This document shows positions 52,458 through 62,857 of a stretch of DNA of 64,000 nucleotides, piece after piece. The notes under the pieces were generated by a model. The model saw only the letters and a list, made by a program, of their open reading frames with translations, did not search any database and was not told where the DNA came from. The stretch's first letter is position 1, and each line of letters starts with the position of its first letter. Made by a program: the position numbers and the translations under genes. The DNA is from Puccinia triticina (Eukaryota; Basidiomycota; Pucciniomycetes; Pucciniales; Pucciniaceae): assembly GCF_026914185.1 (NCBI RefSeq), contig NC_070566.1, positions 1,302,001-1,366,000 of the forward strand, written 5' to 3'.

Positions 52458-52796
52458 TGTAAGAGCCCTGAATGGGGGGCTCTTCACTGGGCAGGTCTGG
52501 GGACACTGGGACCGGATTCTAGAACCAAGGTGGGCTGAATTGCAGAGGGGAGCTAGCTCGGGAGAGATGACAGATCAATCTCTCTATTAGTTCTACTTAC
52601 AACAGTCTGGACAGGACGGAGAAGGGTCGATACGGAAGGGAACAAAGGAAAGAAGGGACTGGCTTACCTAGCTCGGGAGAGATGACAGATCAATCTCTAC
52701 CGAGCTAGGAGGGGCGGGGGCGTGGTTGGACTATAAGCTAGGGCGAGTGGAGGCTTGTGATCCTTCTTGTGACAGCCCCAAGGCGGGGGGGTCACA
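52458..52796 (-). repeat. 5' LTR of G1
   Basis: 339 bp, same sequence as 49292-49630 as far as I can read. Followed in element direction by CTTTTTTTTTCTTGAACC. Confidence 0.9.
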
Positions 52797-52910
52797 TTTA
52801 GCCATTGGGTTACATGACTTGTAACTATCATTGTAGACACATGGACAATTGTCTCAGTGGCTGACACCAAGATATTCTATAGCTCATGCAATGTGTGTTC
52901 TTTTTGGTAG

Positions 52911-53787
52911 CGGTCTGGAAGAGTGATAAATCAAAAGCTACCAGTTTCTGACAAAGCTAAATCCAAAGGGTACAGTTTTGATGAGGACGTTCAATCGAAA
53001 AGCAGCCTTAAAAATCAAACTGTTGATGACAGTGACGATGAGGATGATGAGAAGAATGAATGGGTGATTTTTAATCAGGTATGCTAACTACCTAAACCCA
53101 TCCACTGTTTTCATTGTTCTCCAACTATTCTGATCATATCTCACTCCATTTAAGGCACACTCTGATTACACAAAGGTGCGGGAGCAAGTGCAATCAGCCA
53201 TTGCAATGATCCACGAAGTAGATGGTGATGGACACTGTGGCTTTCAATCGGTTGCTGTCAGTCTAGGACAAGAAGAAGGCTCATGGGACGAGATTCAACG
53301 AGCAATGGTTGATGAAATGGATGCAAGGCCTATCTACAAGGATGAACGCTACATTGCTTTGGTATCAGTTTCCGATTTGATCCCATACGGCCAGTTGCAA
53401 TCAAATCTCGAATACTATGAGTCTCCGGCAAAGCAAACAGCTTATTGGATCAACTTTCCTCAACACAGTGATCTTTTGGCTGATACGTTCCAGTGTCCAG
53501 TCATTCACATATCCAATTTGATAACTGCAACTTTCCTTCCTCTCTCGCACGGTCCAACCACCAATCAACCAATCTTCCTCGTCTATCTTGAAGGCCGCTA
53601 TCATTACAATGCCTTTAAATTTGAGGGAAGTATATATCCCGCTCCTAAGATATCTCCACACTGGTTCAGATTTAGAAGCGAGGCAGCCAGCAATTGGGAG
53701 GGATTAATACAAATAAATCGCGATGAATGGAATAGTAGATTTGCATCAGATCCCTCTTTACCACCTGTGATTGTAGATATAGACTAG
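52911..53787 (+). pseudogene. MULE transposase-OTU gene, C-terminal OTU protease piece
   Basis: Exon 52911-53078 (acidic: DDSDDEDDEKNEW), intron 53079-53154 (GTATGC...TTTAAG, 76 nt), exon 53155-53787. The last exon encodes an OTU-type cysteine protease: DGDGHCGFQSVAV with the catalytic Asp-Cys pair, and a C-terminal His in GRYHYNAF. Phases join exactly to the upstream MULE exons, so OTU was the C-terminal domain of the transposase protein or its last exons. This part has no stop of its own, but the gene as a whole is dead. OTU domains remove ubiquitin; several transposon families carry such proteases. Confidence 0.82.
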
Positions 53788-55110
53788 CTGCTCTTGACAT
53801 CAAGAGATGATCATATTCCAACCAGTTTTCTTCTATTTTTACCCAAGTCTGCTTGTCTTTTCAATGATTCTGAGCATGATTCTTAGTAGATGAAAAGAAT
53901 GAAATTCAATTGAATGATTGGACAACACAAAAGTCTTTAAGACATCCTATCTGCGCCGCACGTAGATAATTTTGAGATTCAACTAGAACAAACAAAGCCC
54001 CTTGATATTTGGACTACTGTACATGTACATTTGGTTTACTTTCATGAACCACTTGCTCTTGGCTCAAGGCTAAAGTGACCCATGTGCAGTTTTTGATGTG
54101 TAGAGTGCTGCCACTGTTTTTTTTTGGGGAGGAAACAATGTAAGGCAACAGACCGTACAGTGGCCCAGCTTCTATTTTGAAATTAATATTTCATATTTTT
54201 TTTGCATCATAAGGATACATCCTAAGACTCTGATATTTTTTGCAGAGGGCCAATAATACCCTCTCTTTTGATTCATCAAAAAAAAAGTTGGAAAAGTGCT
54301 CTCCTTCTTTCGGGGGAAGTCGCTGTGCGCGAAGTATTTTTCGGCTTGCGCGCACAGCGGGCTTGACGTCGGGGGACGGTCGATTCTGTGCGCGAAGAGT
54401 TTTTCTCTGCTGCGCAAAGTAGGTCCGTATATTTTTATGTATTTTATATTTATGTAATAATTTTTTACATGTAAGATTTTTATTTGCAGCGCTCTGTAGT
54501 GTGCTCTCTATGCTACTCCTTTTATATTACTGTACTGGAAGGAGTAGGAATAAAGGGTTACTTCAAGTGGGTAACCCCCCTTAATTTATGATGAGGAAGC
54601 GGAATCTGTAATAATATTTTAACCTTTATTATTATTTTCTTAGTTATTGCAGTCTTTAGGATGCTTCTTGTATCTCTAAGGCTGACACTGCCCTTCTGGT
54701 TTATCAGTTAACAATACCCACCAAGGTAAGCTTTAAAAGTTTTAATCAAGTGATAGGAATGGTCTGTTACAGATGAAGTTTTTTGAAAACATGTATGTGA
54801 GAGTTGAGAGTTAGTTCAGTGGTTATTTGCAAATATGAGGGTTGTTATGAGATATGGTGTTAATGGCAATGTTGAGGGTGGTATTGTGTTTCCGCTTAAC
54901 CTTGGACAAGTCAAAATCGGATCTGGTTTAAGTTATGGTGTTTGGAGTGTACAGCAGGGCACAGAACCAGTAAAAAACTGGTTTTATGCCCCACAGCCTC
55001 CAGATATGTCTTCCATCCAATATCCCCCCTCAAGCTCATCCTTCCCGCCCTATCCACTATCCCTTTTGCAACAACCAGCTCAAGCTCAACCACTAATCCT
55101 CTATCCCATC
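53788..55110. other. MULE 3' flank and LTR-like remnant
   Basis: No gene. At 54320-54420 the sequence has inverted GTGCGCGAAG/TTGCGCGCAC stretches, which might belong to a MULE end. At about 54690-54845 a direct repeat of 61565-61725 begins (AGTTTTAATCAAGTGATAGG shared), resembling an LTR fragment. The rest is AT-rich. Confidence 0.4.
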
Positions 55111-55561
55111 ATGGGATTCGTAATCTATCCACCTGCAATCAAAGTTGTGGCCGTCCAAATGGCCCTCAAAGGATATTCCAAATTGCACATCAGTCAGACC
55201 CTTGGCAAGAAAATCTCTCGCCGGTCTTTCCAGCGTTGGATCCATCTTTAACGACAAACCAGGACCATCGTTCGCAGTCCTGACTTGTACAAACCCGGCG
55301 GAAGGCCCTCGACACTCTCAACTGACAAATGCTGATTCATGGTCGAGTTGGTTCATTCTGAATCTGGTTTATTCCATGAAGAGATGCAAAAACACCTTTT
55401 TGACTCGACTGGGACGCCCTTAAGCGTCCAATCCATTAACAAGTGTGAGAATACGGAATCAGGCCCGCAGCTATCCTCTGGGAAGCTCGCGCGGCTCCAG
55501 CAAAACCCAGACCACCCGCAGCAACCCTTGAGGAAGCTAGCGCGGACAGAACCAGAATTAG

Positions 55562-55890
55562 TGTAAGGGTTCTGTGAACCCTCACTGAAGACAACGAAGA
55601 ACGGGCGCAGATGACGAGACGAGAGCCGTTTGAGTTCTAGTTCCAAACGGTGTAACTAGTATTTCAAAGTCTAGTCGAGAGAGATCAGATCTCTCTGGCT
55701 AGATACACAGACAAAACAGATCGAAAACAAAGAGAAGAAGGAAAGGTGCTCACCTAGTCGAGAGAGATCAGATCTCTACTCGACTAGGGGAGAGCAGGGT
55801 CGAGTCTATGTATGAGTCTCGCAGGGGGTTTAGGGTTAGGTGATCCCGTAACCCCTCGTGTGAAGACCCAATGTCGCGGGGGTCTTCACA
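55562..55890 (-). repeat. 3' LTR of G2
   Basis: 329 bp. Contains TCGAGAGAGATCAGATCTCT stretches forming palindromes, in the same positions as in G1. Confidence 0.9.
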
Positions 55891-55949
55891 ATCTCCCCCC
55901 CTATAAAAAGGAGGGAGCGGTTGGTTGAGGTCGAGTGCAAGTGGGGCGG

Positions 55950-58103
55950 TCAAGGATAATGAACAGGGGGGCGCCGGAGGGGATGTGTCGAGTGAAGTGT
56001 GTATTTATGGGAAGTTGAGGCCGCTGATCGTTGAGGAGCTGGTTTTTTTTGGATGTCTACGCCTCCGTCAGCGTTGCCGGCGTTAGGTCGTTTGGAGGCT
56101 TGTGGAACAGGGGTCGGCTGAGTCGGGGTCGCGGAGTTAAAACAGACTAGGTATGTAGGAATAGAGGAGTGTAAGGGAATGAATATTGAGGATCCCGAGT
56201 GGGATTGCTGGTACCGGGTTGGCGATGGTGGTCGTCGATAGGGGGGTCGTGGTTTACACACTACAGGGGCAGGGGCGCGTAAGCGTCTCCCTGCATGAAA
56301 GAAATGGATGGCGCGGGGGGGGGAGAGTGTGTGGCGGGCTGAGACGTACTTGTCGTCTACCTCTGCTGCGGAGGGGTTGTCTAAGAACTCAAGAAGTCCC
56401 TCATGATATCCCGATTGCGAGGCGTTGGCCATTTGCACGTCGGCCAGTGAAAGAGTCTCGGCGGTTACCGGGGTATCTTCGGTGTCCGAGGGTTCCGAAT
56501 CTTCCCTGTTGTGTTCGATGAAGCTTAGCGGATCGTCCCCATAGTTAAGTGCTTCGGCTTCCATGTGTCCTTCAATCATGGCGACGGCGGATATGCCAGC
56601 TTCATCAAGAGCTGGGGCCTCTACACTCGCTGCGGCCACTCCCGCTGGTCGTCCCGTTGCTTTGCCAGCGGATGAAATCGATGGTCCTTGGGCGTTCTTC
56701 CAGGCTCGGGGGGCGACGTAGTTCGCCGGTTTTGGTGGGACCACAAAGGAGGGTGGAATGAAGATGCGTCGTTCTTGGGGCCCCGGGCATGCGCCGGCTA
56801 AGTTCCCACAGTGTTTCTTGCAGAAATGGCATTTGCCAACCGAGTCGAGGTACGAGAAAAGTCTCCAGAGATAGGCTTCGGGGTCCAGTTGGTTCAATGT
56901 GTTGGAGGCCAATGTGGTCGGTCCTCGGCCGGTGGAAGGTCTAGGGCGTGGAAGCGTGGCATAAAACCCATTTGTGCGGCTTTCGAATTCGGTATAACTG
57001 AAATTCTGGGCCGCAAGGAGTTGAAAGTCCTTGACCTTAGATTTAAGAGTGTTTGGCAATCCAAACATAACGAATTCGGCGAGGTCGAAATCGGAGATGG
57101 AGTCTTTTTCAAAGTTGACTAAACTTTGCAGAGTGCGGGCGAGTCCGCTGAATTCCATGAAGGATTCGGAGTTCGACATCTCGAGGTGTTGAATGGTTTG
57201 GCGGAGCTCTGTGCGCCAGTCCTTGGGCAGGCAGAACTTGAATAAACAGCTCCTGAATTTGTCCCAGGTCTTGCCCTCATACGAAGCCAATACATTGGCG
57301 TAGTAGGATAGAAGATTAGTCTCGGAGATCAGTGCGCCCAGGATCAAGCGTTTATCGTCCGAATGGGAGACGTTGCGGGTGGAGAAGAAAATTTTTACTC
57401 CTTGCATCCAGGTTAGGAATGGCTCGACCGCTTGGAAAGGACCTTTGAATTGGGGGCCGTCTGAGGTTCGAAAACGAGTGAGGTCGATGCGCCCGTCTGC
57501 CTGTGTGGCAGAGATTTGAGATTGTTCCGGTCTATTGACGCTGTTCTTGGCGATTTCTTCCAGGAGTGAGAGTTTCTCAGCGTCGATGCGGCGTTGCTCG
57601 TCGAACCTGCTGTTGTCGAGTCGACGTTGTTCATCGATGGAAGCAATCCGTTCGGCATCAATGCAGCGTTGCTCCATGAACCTCTCGTTGTCCAGTCTTT
57701 GCTGCTCCTCGACAGCGGCAAGCCGTTCGGCATCAAGACGGCGTTGCTCCTCTGCTCGGGCCTGCGCTCGCTCGGCCTGGAATTGGGCCGCTTGAAACTG
57801 TACAGCGGTATTCTTCTGAATGGTCAAAAGGGCCTTAAAGGCTTCAGTGATGCTCATCTCGCCTTCTAACCCCTGGTCCGTTGAGTCTGGGGGGTTGGGT
57901 GGGGGTTGTGAGTTTGAGCCTCCTGGCGGCTGGTGTTGCATGGTGGCGTGAGTCTGCGGTGGTGAGCAGGGGAGAGGGACCGAAATAGGGTTCGTCGTAG
58001 TTAACGCAGCGTCAAGGCGAGCTCGGCGGCGAGCTGCTCGCAGGATTTCCTCGGGGTCCGTAATGGGCAGGAGGGGTTCGCTGTTTGTGTTTTGGGTTGT
58101 CAT
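55950..58103 (-). CDS. Gag-like protein of G2
   Basis: 717 aa from the ATG at 58103 (MTTQNTNSEPLLPITDPEEI). A long coiled coil with EEQRRLDAERLAAVEEQ-type repeats precedes the capsid-like core (FRTSDGPQFKGPFQAVEPF, SDDKRLILGALISETNLL). The Cys/His motif is CHFCKKHCGNLAGAC, the same odd spacing as G1. The acidic/Pro-rich C terminus ends PPVHYP. The frame is intact despite LTR divergence, suggesting the protein was used until recently. No protease or polymerase. Confidence 0.85.
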   Translation of the reverse strand: MTTQNTNSEPLLPITDPEEILRAARRRARLDAALTTTNPISVPLPCSPPQTHATMQHQPPGGSNSQPPPNPPDSTDQGLEGEMSITEAFKALLTIQKNTAVQFQAAQFQAERAQARAEEQRRLDAERLAAVEEQQRLDNERFMEQRCIDAERIASIDEQRRLDNSRFDEQRRIDAEKLSLLEEIAKNSVNRPEQSQISATQADGRIDLTRFRTSDGPQFKGPFQAVEPFLTWMQGVKIFFSTRNVSHSDDKRLILGALISETNLLSYYANVLASYEGKTWDKFRSCLFKFCLPKDWRTELRQTIQHLEMSNSESFMEFSGLARTLQSLVNFEKDSISDFDLAEFVMFGLPNTLKSKVKDFQLLAAQNFSYTEFESRTNGFYATLPRPRPSTGRGPTTLASNTLNQLDPEAYLWRLFSYLDSVGKCHFCKKHCGNLAGACPGPQERRIFIPPSFVVPPKPANYVAPRAWKNAQGPSISSAGKATGRPAGVAAASVEAPALDEAGISAVAMIEGHMEAEALNYGDDPLSFIEHNREDSEPSDTEDTPVTAETLSLADVQMANASQSGYHEGLLEFLDNPSAAEVDDKYVSARHTLSPPRAIHFFHAGRRLRAPAPVVCKPRPPYRRPPSPTRYQQSHSGSSIFIPLHSSIPTYLVCFNSATPTQPTPVPQASKRPNAGNADGGVDIQKKPAPQRSAASTSHKYTLHSTHPLRRPPVHYP

Positions 58104-58159
58104 GGGCCTGTCCGGCCGTTGCGATAGAAGAGGGAACGATCTGAGGGAAGATTGATGAG

Positions 58160-58290
58160 TTGGGAGCCGAGCGCCCACGATACGATGGTCGCAGTTGACC
58201 GGGTGCGAGAACGAGAGGTCACGATTGACCGGGTGTGGGAACGAGAGGTCACGATTCAAGAACGAGAGGTCACGATTGACCGGCGAGTAA
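58160..58290. repeat. Short tandem repeats in G2 leader
   Basis: Irregular copies of GAACGAGAGGTCACGATTGA and variants between the 5' LTR and the gag start. Peptide version NRDLSF repeats in the upstream frame. Confidence 0.7.
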
Positions 58291-58345
58291 CGATACTGAA
58301 GGGGGATCCGAATGATCCTGGTCGTTTGGAACGAGAAAAAAAAAG

Positions 58346-58674
58346 TGTAAGGGTTCTGTGAACCCTCACTGAAGACGACGAAGAACGGGCGCAGATGACG
58401 AGACAAGAGCCGTTTGAGTTCTAGTTCCAAACGGTGTAACTAGTATTTCAAAGTCTAGTCGAGAGAGATCAGATCTCTCTGGCTAGATACACAGACAAAA
58501 CAGATCGAAAACAAAGAGAAGAAGGAAAGGTGCTCACCTAGTTGAGAGAGATCAGATCTCTACTTGACTAGGGGAGAGCGGGGTTGAGTCTATGTATGAG
58601 TCTCGCAGGGGGTTTAGGGTTAGGTGATCCTGTAACCCCTCGTGTGAAGACCCAATGTCGCGGGGGTCTTCACA
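58346..58674 (-). repeat. 5' LTR of G2
   Basis: 329 bp, followed in element direction by a T run and TCGTTCC. TSD ATTAG lies at 58675-58679. Confidence 0.9.
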
Positions 58675-59413
58675 ATTAGCCCCAGCTGCAAAAAGAGGTA
58701 AGCCCCTCTGCAGACAAGAACCCTAACCCAATCTCTAGCTGACAAGCTCCGCTCAATCACTTGCAGATACGGCAACCACACCAGGAACCGTAACGGGAAA
58801 AACAAGATCAGACCAAGCGTCCAAGTACGTACCTAGAGAGAGTTAAAGTTTGAATTACTAGCTAATCAACTTTACACTTGTAGAACCCTTGCAGACCGAA
58901 TCGGTACCCAGAGCCAAGAGTCCATCCTCCATAGGATCTCATCAACCACCGCGCAAGGTGAGAAGAATCTCCTCCTCGAGGATTGACAGAAATAGAACAG
59001 ACAGCTGACTGAACCGAACTCTGTTCGATAAGCAGACACCAGCTCAGCTCATCCGTATAGGCTGGATAAGACCAAGCTGTTCAGTTAGCTAGCCCCACCA
59101 TTGGTGAGCTTGAAAAGAACAGACCAGAACAACGCCAGCGGAGACTCTAGCTAACGTAGGCATTCTTCACAGCAACGCCCAAGCTAGCCTTGCATAGCAA
59201 CCGTCGCCGCACCAGCTGTAAGACAGGCAACTCCAAGAAGAAACTTAAACTAAGCCAAGCACCCAACTGTGCTGCTTTTAGGTAAAGATTCTTCAGCTCT
59301 TTGTCCCAAATCTATCATTGTAAATGTACATACAAGATTATTAAGACAAAGGAATATATTTTAGTTGTTCCAAATCTTTCAACAAGAACCTTGTAAATAG
59401 ATTATCAATCAGC
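58675..59413. other. Undefined stretch inside the Tc1/mariner remnant
   Basis: About 740 bp with no readable transposase sequence. It may be an earlier insertion or diverged spacer. Nothing else recognised. Confidence 0.35.
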
Positions 59414-60061
59414 TTGAAGAAGCCATCAACTGTCAACTCGCAAAAATCTTTGGTGGCCAAGTATGTGTATGTTGAGCAAATGGAATTCTTTCCGGCTAAC
59501 CTGTTAGTTTTCAACGGTGAGTGTTTTTTTCTTCTTCTTTGGTTTATGACAGCTTGGAATAATGAAGCTGTCCTCTCATCTGTTGAAGATGAGAGCTCCT
59601 TTTGTGACAAGGACCTTCTGCAATTGTTTGCGAGGTCGGAGAAAGGAACCCCAGCTCAGTGCTTAGTTACCAACCAGAACCCCGAACATTTGCCAAGGAG
59701 TTCAATTTGAGCACTTCCTTGAGTTTGATTTGGTGAGTACATAATCAACCCATTTTGGGCAACTCTTTAGCTGACATCAGCTTGTGCAGCTCCCTCGGAT
59801 GAATCTATATCTGGATGTGAACTCCGTGCTTGTCTGCGACAACGCAACGATCCACCAAGGCCCTATGGTCAAAGAGCTTTGCAACACATTTGGCGTCCGG
59901 ATCATTTACCTCCCACCATACTGCCCTGAGCTCTGCTTTGCAGCAATCAAGCAGAACCTCTGCTTAACTCAGAGCCTGAGTTATGTCCCAGACACCAAGT
60001 GGGAAATTCGGCAAGTTACCGGCGAAATAGTCAACAAGGTCTTGTGTGCAAAAGTGATTGC

Positions 60062-60219
60062 TCATTGTGGGTATTGTATCCCATCAACTTCCGACTAAAG
60101 CAATCCCATCTTTCAATTTCTTTTGTCCGCCTGTCTACTTTCATTGTGGGTATTGTATTGCATCAACTTCCGACTAAAGCAATCCCATCTTTCAATTTCT
60201 TTTGTCCGCCTGTCTACTT
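60062..60219. repeat. 79-bp tandem duplication
   Basis: Two adjacent copies beginning TCATTGTGGGTATTGTAT, with a few differences. They lie at the end of the Tc1/mariner remnant and overlap its last codons. Confidence 0.85.
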
Positions 60220-60260
60220 TAGTAAACAATACACAGTCTTTAGGACGCTGTCTTATCTAA

Positions 60261-61224
60261 GGGCCTGTACCATAGCAACTCAAAAAGCAGTTTTTCAGCT
60301 TGAAATCTGCTTTTCTTACAGAAAACAGTTTCCCCTCAAAAACGTGTACCACAGCACCCGTTTTTTGGGGGATCCAGTAATCAATTTCCTTCAGAAATTG
60401 CCAATCTCCAGAAACAGGTCTGACCCTGTTTTCTCAAGCAATTTCCACACTCACTGCGCCCGCCCGTCCCACCTCTCGGACAATACAACACTCTCATCCT
60501 GGATAGTCCTGCCACCAATACAAAGTATTTGTTTGAGAGGAGCTCTGTCCTCCACCCTCCGGACCATCTATCATACAGGTCCAAGAGGAATCCTCCCCTC
60601 TTTCCACCTGATATAACTTGATTGGTCCAAGAGGAAGTAGTGGACTCTGGAGTGTTCCCCTTGGACCAATACAATGTATAGGTATTGGTCTGAGCGGATC
60701 TGTCTCCTCTTCCTCCTTGGACAGAACAATACTTCCTTCATATCACTCAAAACCACCCCTTCTTCCTCTCCACCAAATTTAACTAGATCAGCTCGAGAGG
60801 AAGAAGGGGTGTTTTCCCCTTGGACCAATACAATGTGTCTGGGGGGGGGTTTGTCTCCCTTTCCCCTTGGATGGAGCGGTCACAGACTTGTCTGCCTCTT
60901 CCTCTCTGATCGACACAGCTTGATTGGTCTGAGAGGAAGGAGAGGTTTGGCCCTCCTGCCTTCCGTTGTGGACCAATACGTGTTTATCGGCCTGATGTTG
61001 AGGAACCATGTTGGCCTCAGACTGCATAATATATGTGTTATGTATGTATTTACATACATAGTCCAAGTGGAGAAGATTCTTGCAGCAAGGAACTTGGTGA
61101 AGGAACTTGTGGTTATGGTACACGTTTATGCAGAGCTGTTTTTATTGCTTGATAAACAGAATATTGAAAAAAAGAAAACTGTTTTCCTTGCGCGGGAAAA
61201 ACAGATTTTGTATGGTACAGGCCC
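60261..61224. mobile_element. PIF/Harbinger-like MITE
   Basis: 964 bp with inverted ends GGGCCTGTACCATA, flanked by TSD TAA (60258-60260 and 61225-61227). GGGCCTGT-type ends with a TWA target fit PIF/Harbinger. It has no transposase. The inside has several CTTGGACCAATACAATG-like repeats and CTCTGAG/GGAAGGAG patches in both orientations. Confidence 0.78.
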
Positions 61225-61227
61225 TAA

Positions 61228-61559
61228 AACATATCAACATCAAATAGCCCATGTATCCCCCAAAGCACCTGTTGTATGTTTGAATTCAATAGGTTCAGAG
61301 TAGTAAGAAATAAAACTTTTACCGAAATCAAATGGCCAAGCCATCTAAATTGGCATTGACCTTAACTTAGCTGATACCAAGCCAAATACTCCACCCATGT
61401 TTATTGGGCACAGTCTGTGGTAGCGCCTTTTTGTTAGACAAACACATCCAAATATTGATTAATTAATTTATTTTTCATAGGGTGTAAGACTCAAAAGTGT
61501 TCCTGAGAACCTTTTGCTGAATGGAGAAGGGGATGATGGAGGTGCAAACTCTGCCCTTC
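61228..61559. other. AT-rich gap
   Basis: No gene, repeat end or RNA recognised. Confidence 0.35.
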
Positions 61560-62791
61560 TATACTATCAGATAACAAGACCCACCAAGCTAAGCTTGGCA
61601 AGTTTTAATCAAGTGATAGGTCTGGTCTAGTTCCAGATGAAGTTGTTTGATGACAGGTATGTGAGATTTGAGAGTGAGTTCAGTAGTTATTTGCAAATAT
61701 AAGGGTTGTAGTGATGTGTGAAGGTTATGGTAAGTGTGAATGGTGGTATGTAAATAACTGGGGAATACTGAGCTGAGGAAAAACAACTGGGGGGCAGAGA
61801 GCTCCTTATATAGACAAATGTGAGGGATTTTAGCTACAAGGGGGACCCTGGATGAGGTATTTTAGCTGGTGGGCTGCGTACAAGTGGTGTCAGAAGATAC
61901 TAAATACAGGCAAAAAGTGGGGTGAGAAATGAAAGATGAGGTCATACTATGCAAGGAGTGCATAAACAAAGCGGGGAAATGTCAAATACAGGGGTACCTC
62001 ATGCAAGGGGTGCATGAGTGGTGTCAGACTAATGCAAGGAGTGCAGAAATGGGGTCAGAAGACTGCATGCAGCTGCAAGGGGTGCATAAATGAGGCGGGG
62101 ACATGTCAAATACAGAGGAAATGGGGTTGGTCCCCTGCATATGCAGTGGATTTAAGAGGGATAGAAAAGAGTATGTGTTTGGCTGGGGCTGAGTATGCAT
62201 ATACTTGGGAAAGGTGACTTGAGGGGTGTGACAGGTTGATGACTGGGGCTGGCCGTGTCCATGAGGGTCCAAGAGGGTGTAACTTCCAATCCAGCGGGGT
62301 TCCAGTGACGCTTCCAGTGGTGACTAGGGGTAAAATTGGCCGTAGAATCCATTTCTGAAGTCCATTTGGTGGTATCTTGAGGCCTAGTGTGAGTAAATAT
62401 ATGTATGAGAAAAAAAATTTGATTTTTCACTTTTCTGTTGTGGAACTCCTATGGTGCCAGGCGGTAGGCAGTGCTTGGAAGGGAAAGTGGTGATGAGCCT
62501 GCCTTCCTGTGAGGTCCTAGGATGAATGAGATCTGAGAAAACCAGAGAAAGGGGGTTGAACAAAAATGTCAGTGAGACTTGTTGGCGGGTTTGGGGGTGA
62601 GGATCTGGAAAGGGATGCTGATGAGGATTTTGAGGGTTGATAAGGATCTGATGAGGTGATGAGGATAAGGATCTGAGAATCATGATGGTTTATTTCGTGG
62701 ATCAGAAGACTGCCATGCCTCCCCATCATCTGAGTTCAAACTTCAAACTCAGACTCCAGGAAGTGAACATGTCACAGACATGTTCATCACA
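61560..62791 (-). repeat. Solo LTR-like sequence
   Basis: On the minus strand it starts TGTGATGAACATGTC. A TATA-like TCTATATAAGG (near 61813-61823) followed by CT-rich leader suggests LTR promoter structure. The opening resembles the fragment at 22652, and its other end (61565-61725) resembles 54690-54845. I could not fix the 3' limit or a TSD, and no coding region adjoins it. Classification as a copia-type LTR is a guess. Confidence 0.45.
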
Positions 62792-62857
62792 TCCCTAACT
62801 ACAAACAAGCTCTGCACAACACAAACAAAACAAAACACACACAAAGAAAGATCAACC

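Larger units (their letters stand above)
49292..52796 (-). mobile_element. Gag-only LTR retrotransposon G1
   Basis: Two 339-bp LTRs (49292-49630 and 52458-52796), TG...CA ends, TSD TTTAG on both sides. The LTRs look identical by eye, so insertion is very recent. The element reads on the minus strand: GGAGGGGAGAA purine tract next to the 3' LTR at 49631 onward, one large gag frame, and no protease, RT or integrase. After the 5' LTR the sequence is C plus a T run instead of a tRNA complement starting TGG. It is nested in the unclassified insertion. Confidence 0.9.
48193..52859. mobile_element. Unclassified insertion in a MULE intron
   Basis: Flanked by an 8-bp direct repeat GCTGACAC at 48185-48192 and 52860-52867, just inside the MULE intron (donor 48181, acceptor 52910). 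No clear terminal inverted repeat. Its own sequence (about 1.15 kb without the nested gag-only element) is non-coding. It has strong hairpins near 48740-48800 and, on the minus strand around 49210-49290, a tRNA-like stretch with TGTTCAAGTCC. Eight-base TSDs fit hAT or a SINE-like insert, but neither is proven. Confidence 0.45.
55562..58674 (-). mobile_element. Gag-only LTR retrotransposon G2
   Basis: Two 329-bp LTRs (55562-55890 and 58346-58674), TG...CA ends, TSD ATTAG on both sides. LTRs differ at about seven or eight transitions, mostly CG against TG or CA, so it is older than G1. Minus-strand orientation is shown by the purine tract GGGGGGGAGAT beside the 3' LTR. It encodes one gag and no enzymes. 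As in G1, a T run follows the 5' LTR. Inserted in the Tc1/mariner gene. Confidence 0.9.
55111..60098 (+). pseudogene. Tc1/mariner (DDE_3) transposase, decayed and split
   Basis: The N-terminal helix-turn-helix (AVQMALKGYSKLHISQTLG, SRRSFQRWIHL) starts near MGFVIYPPAIK at 55111. TAA (55249-55251) and a TGA near 55336 interrupt the same frame before FMVELVHSESG. The gag-only element G2 (55562-58674) is inserted next. The frame resumes at about 59414 (KKPSTVNSQKSLVAKYVYVEQ). Intron 59517-59588 joins to DESSFCDKDLL with the first Asp. A deletion follows NPEHL. Intron 59733-59789 leads to LVCDNATIHQG (second Asp). The third acid is lost: PPYCPEL runs straight into CFAAIKQNL, without the usual NPIE segment. 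Not functional. Confidence 0.78.

Noticed and set aside
60674..61303. 209-codon frame as a gene
   Set aside because: It crosses the end and TSD of the PIF/Harbinger-like MITE and has no recognisable content.
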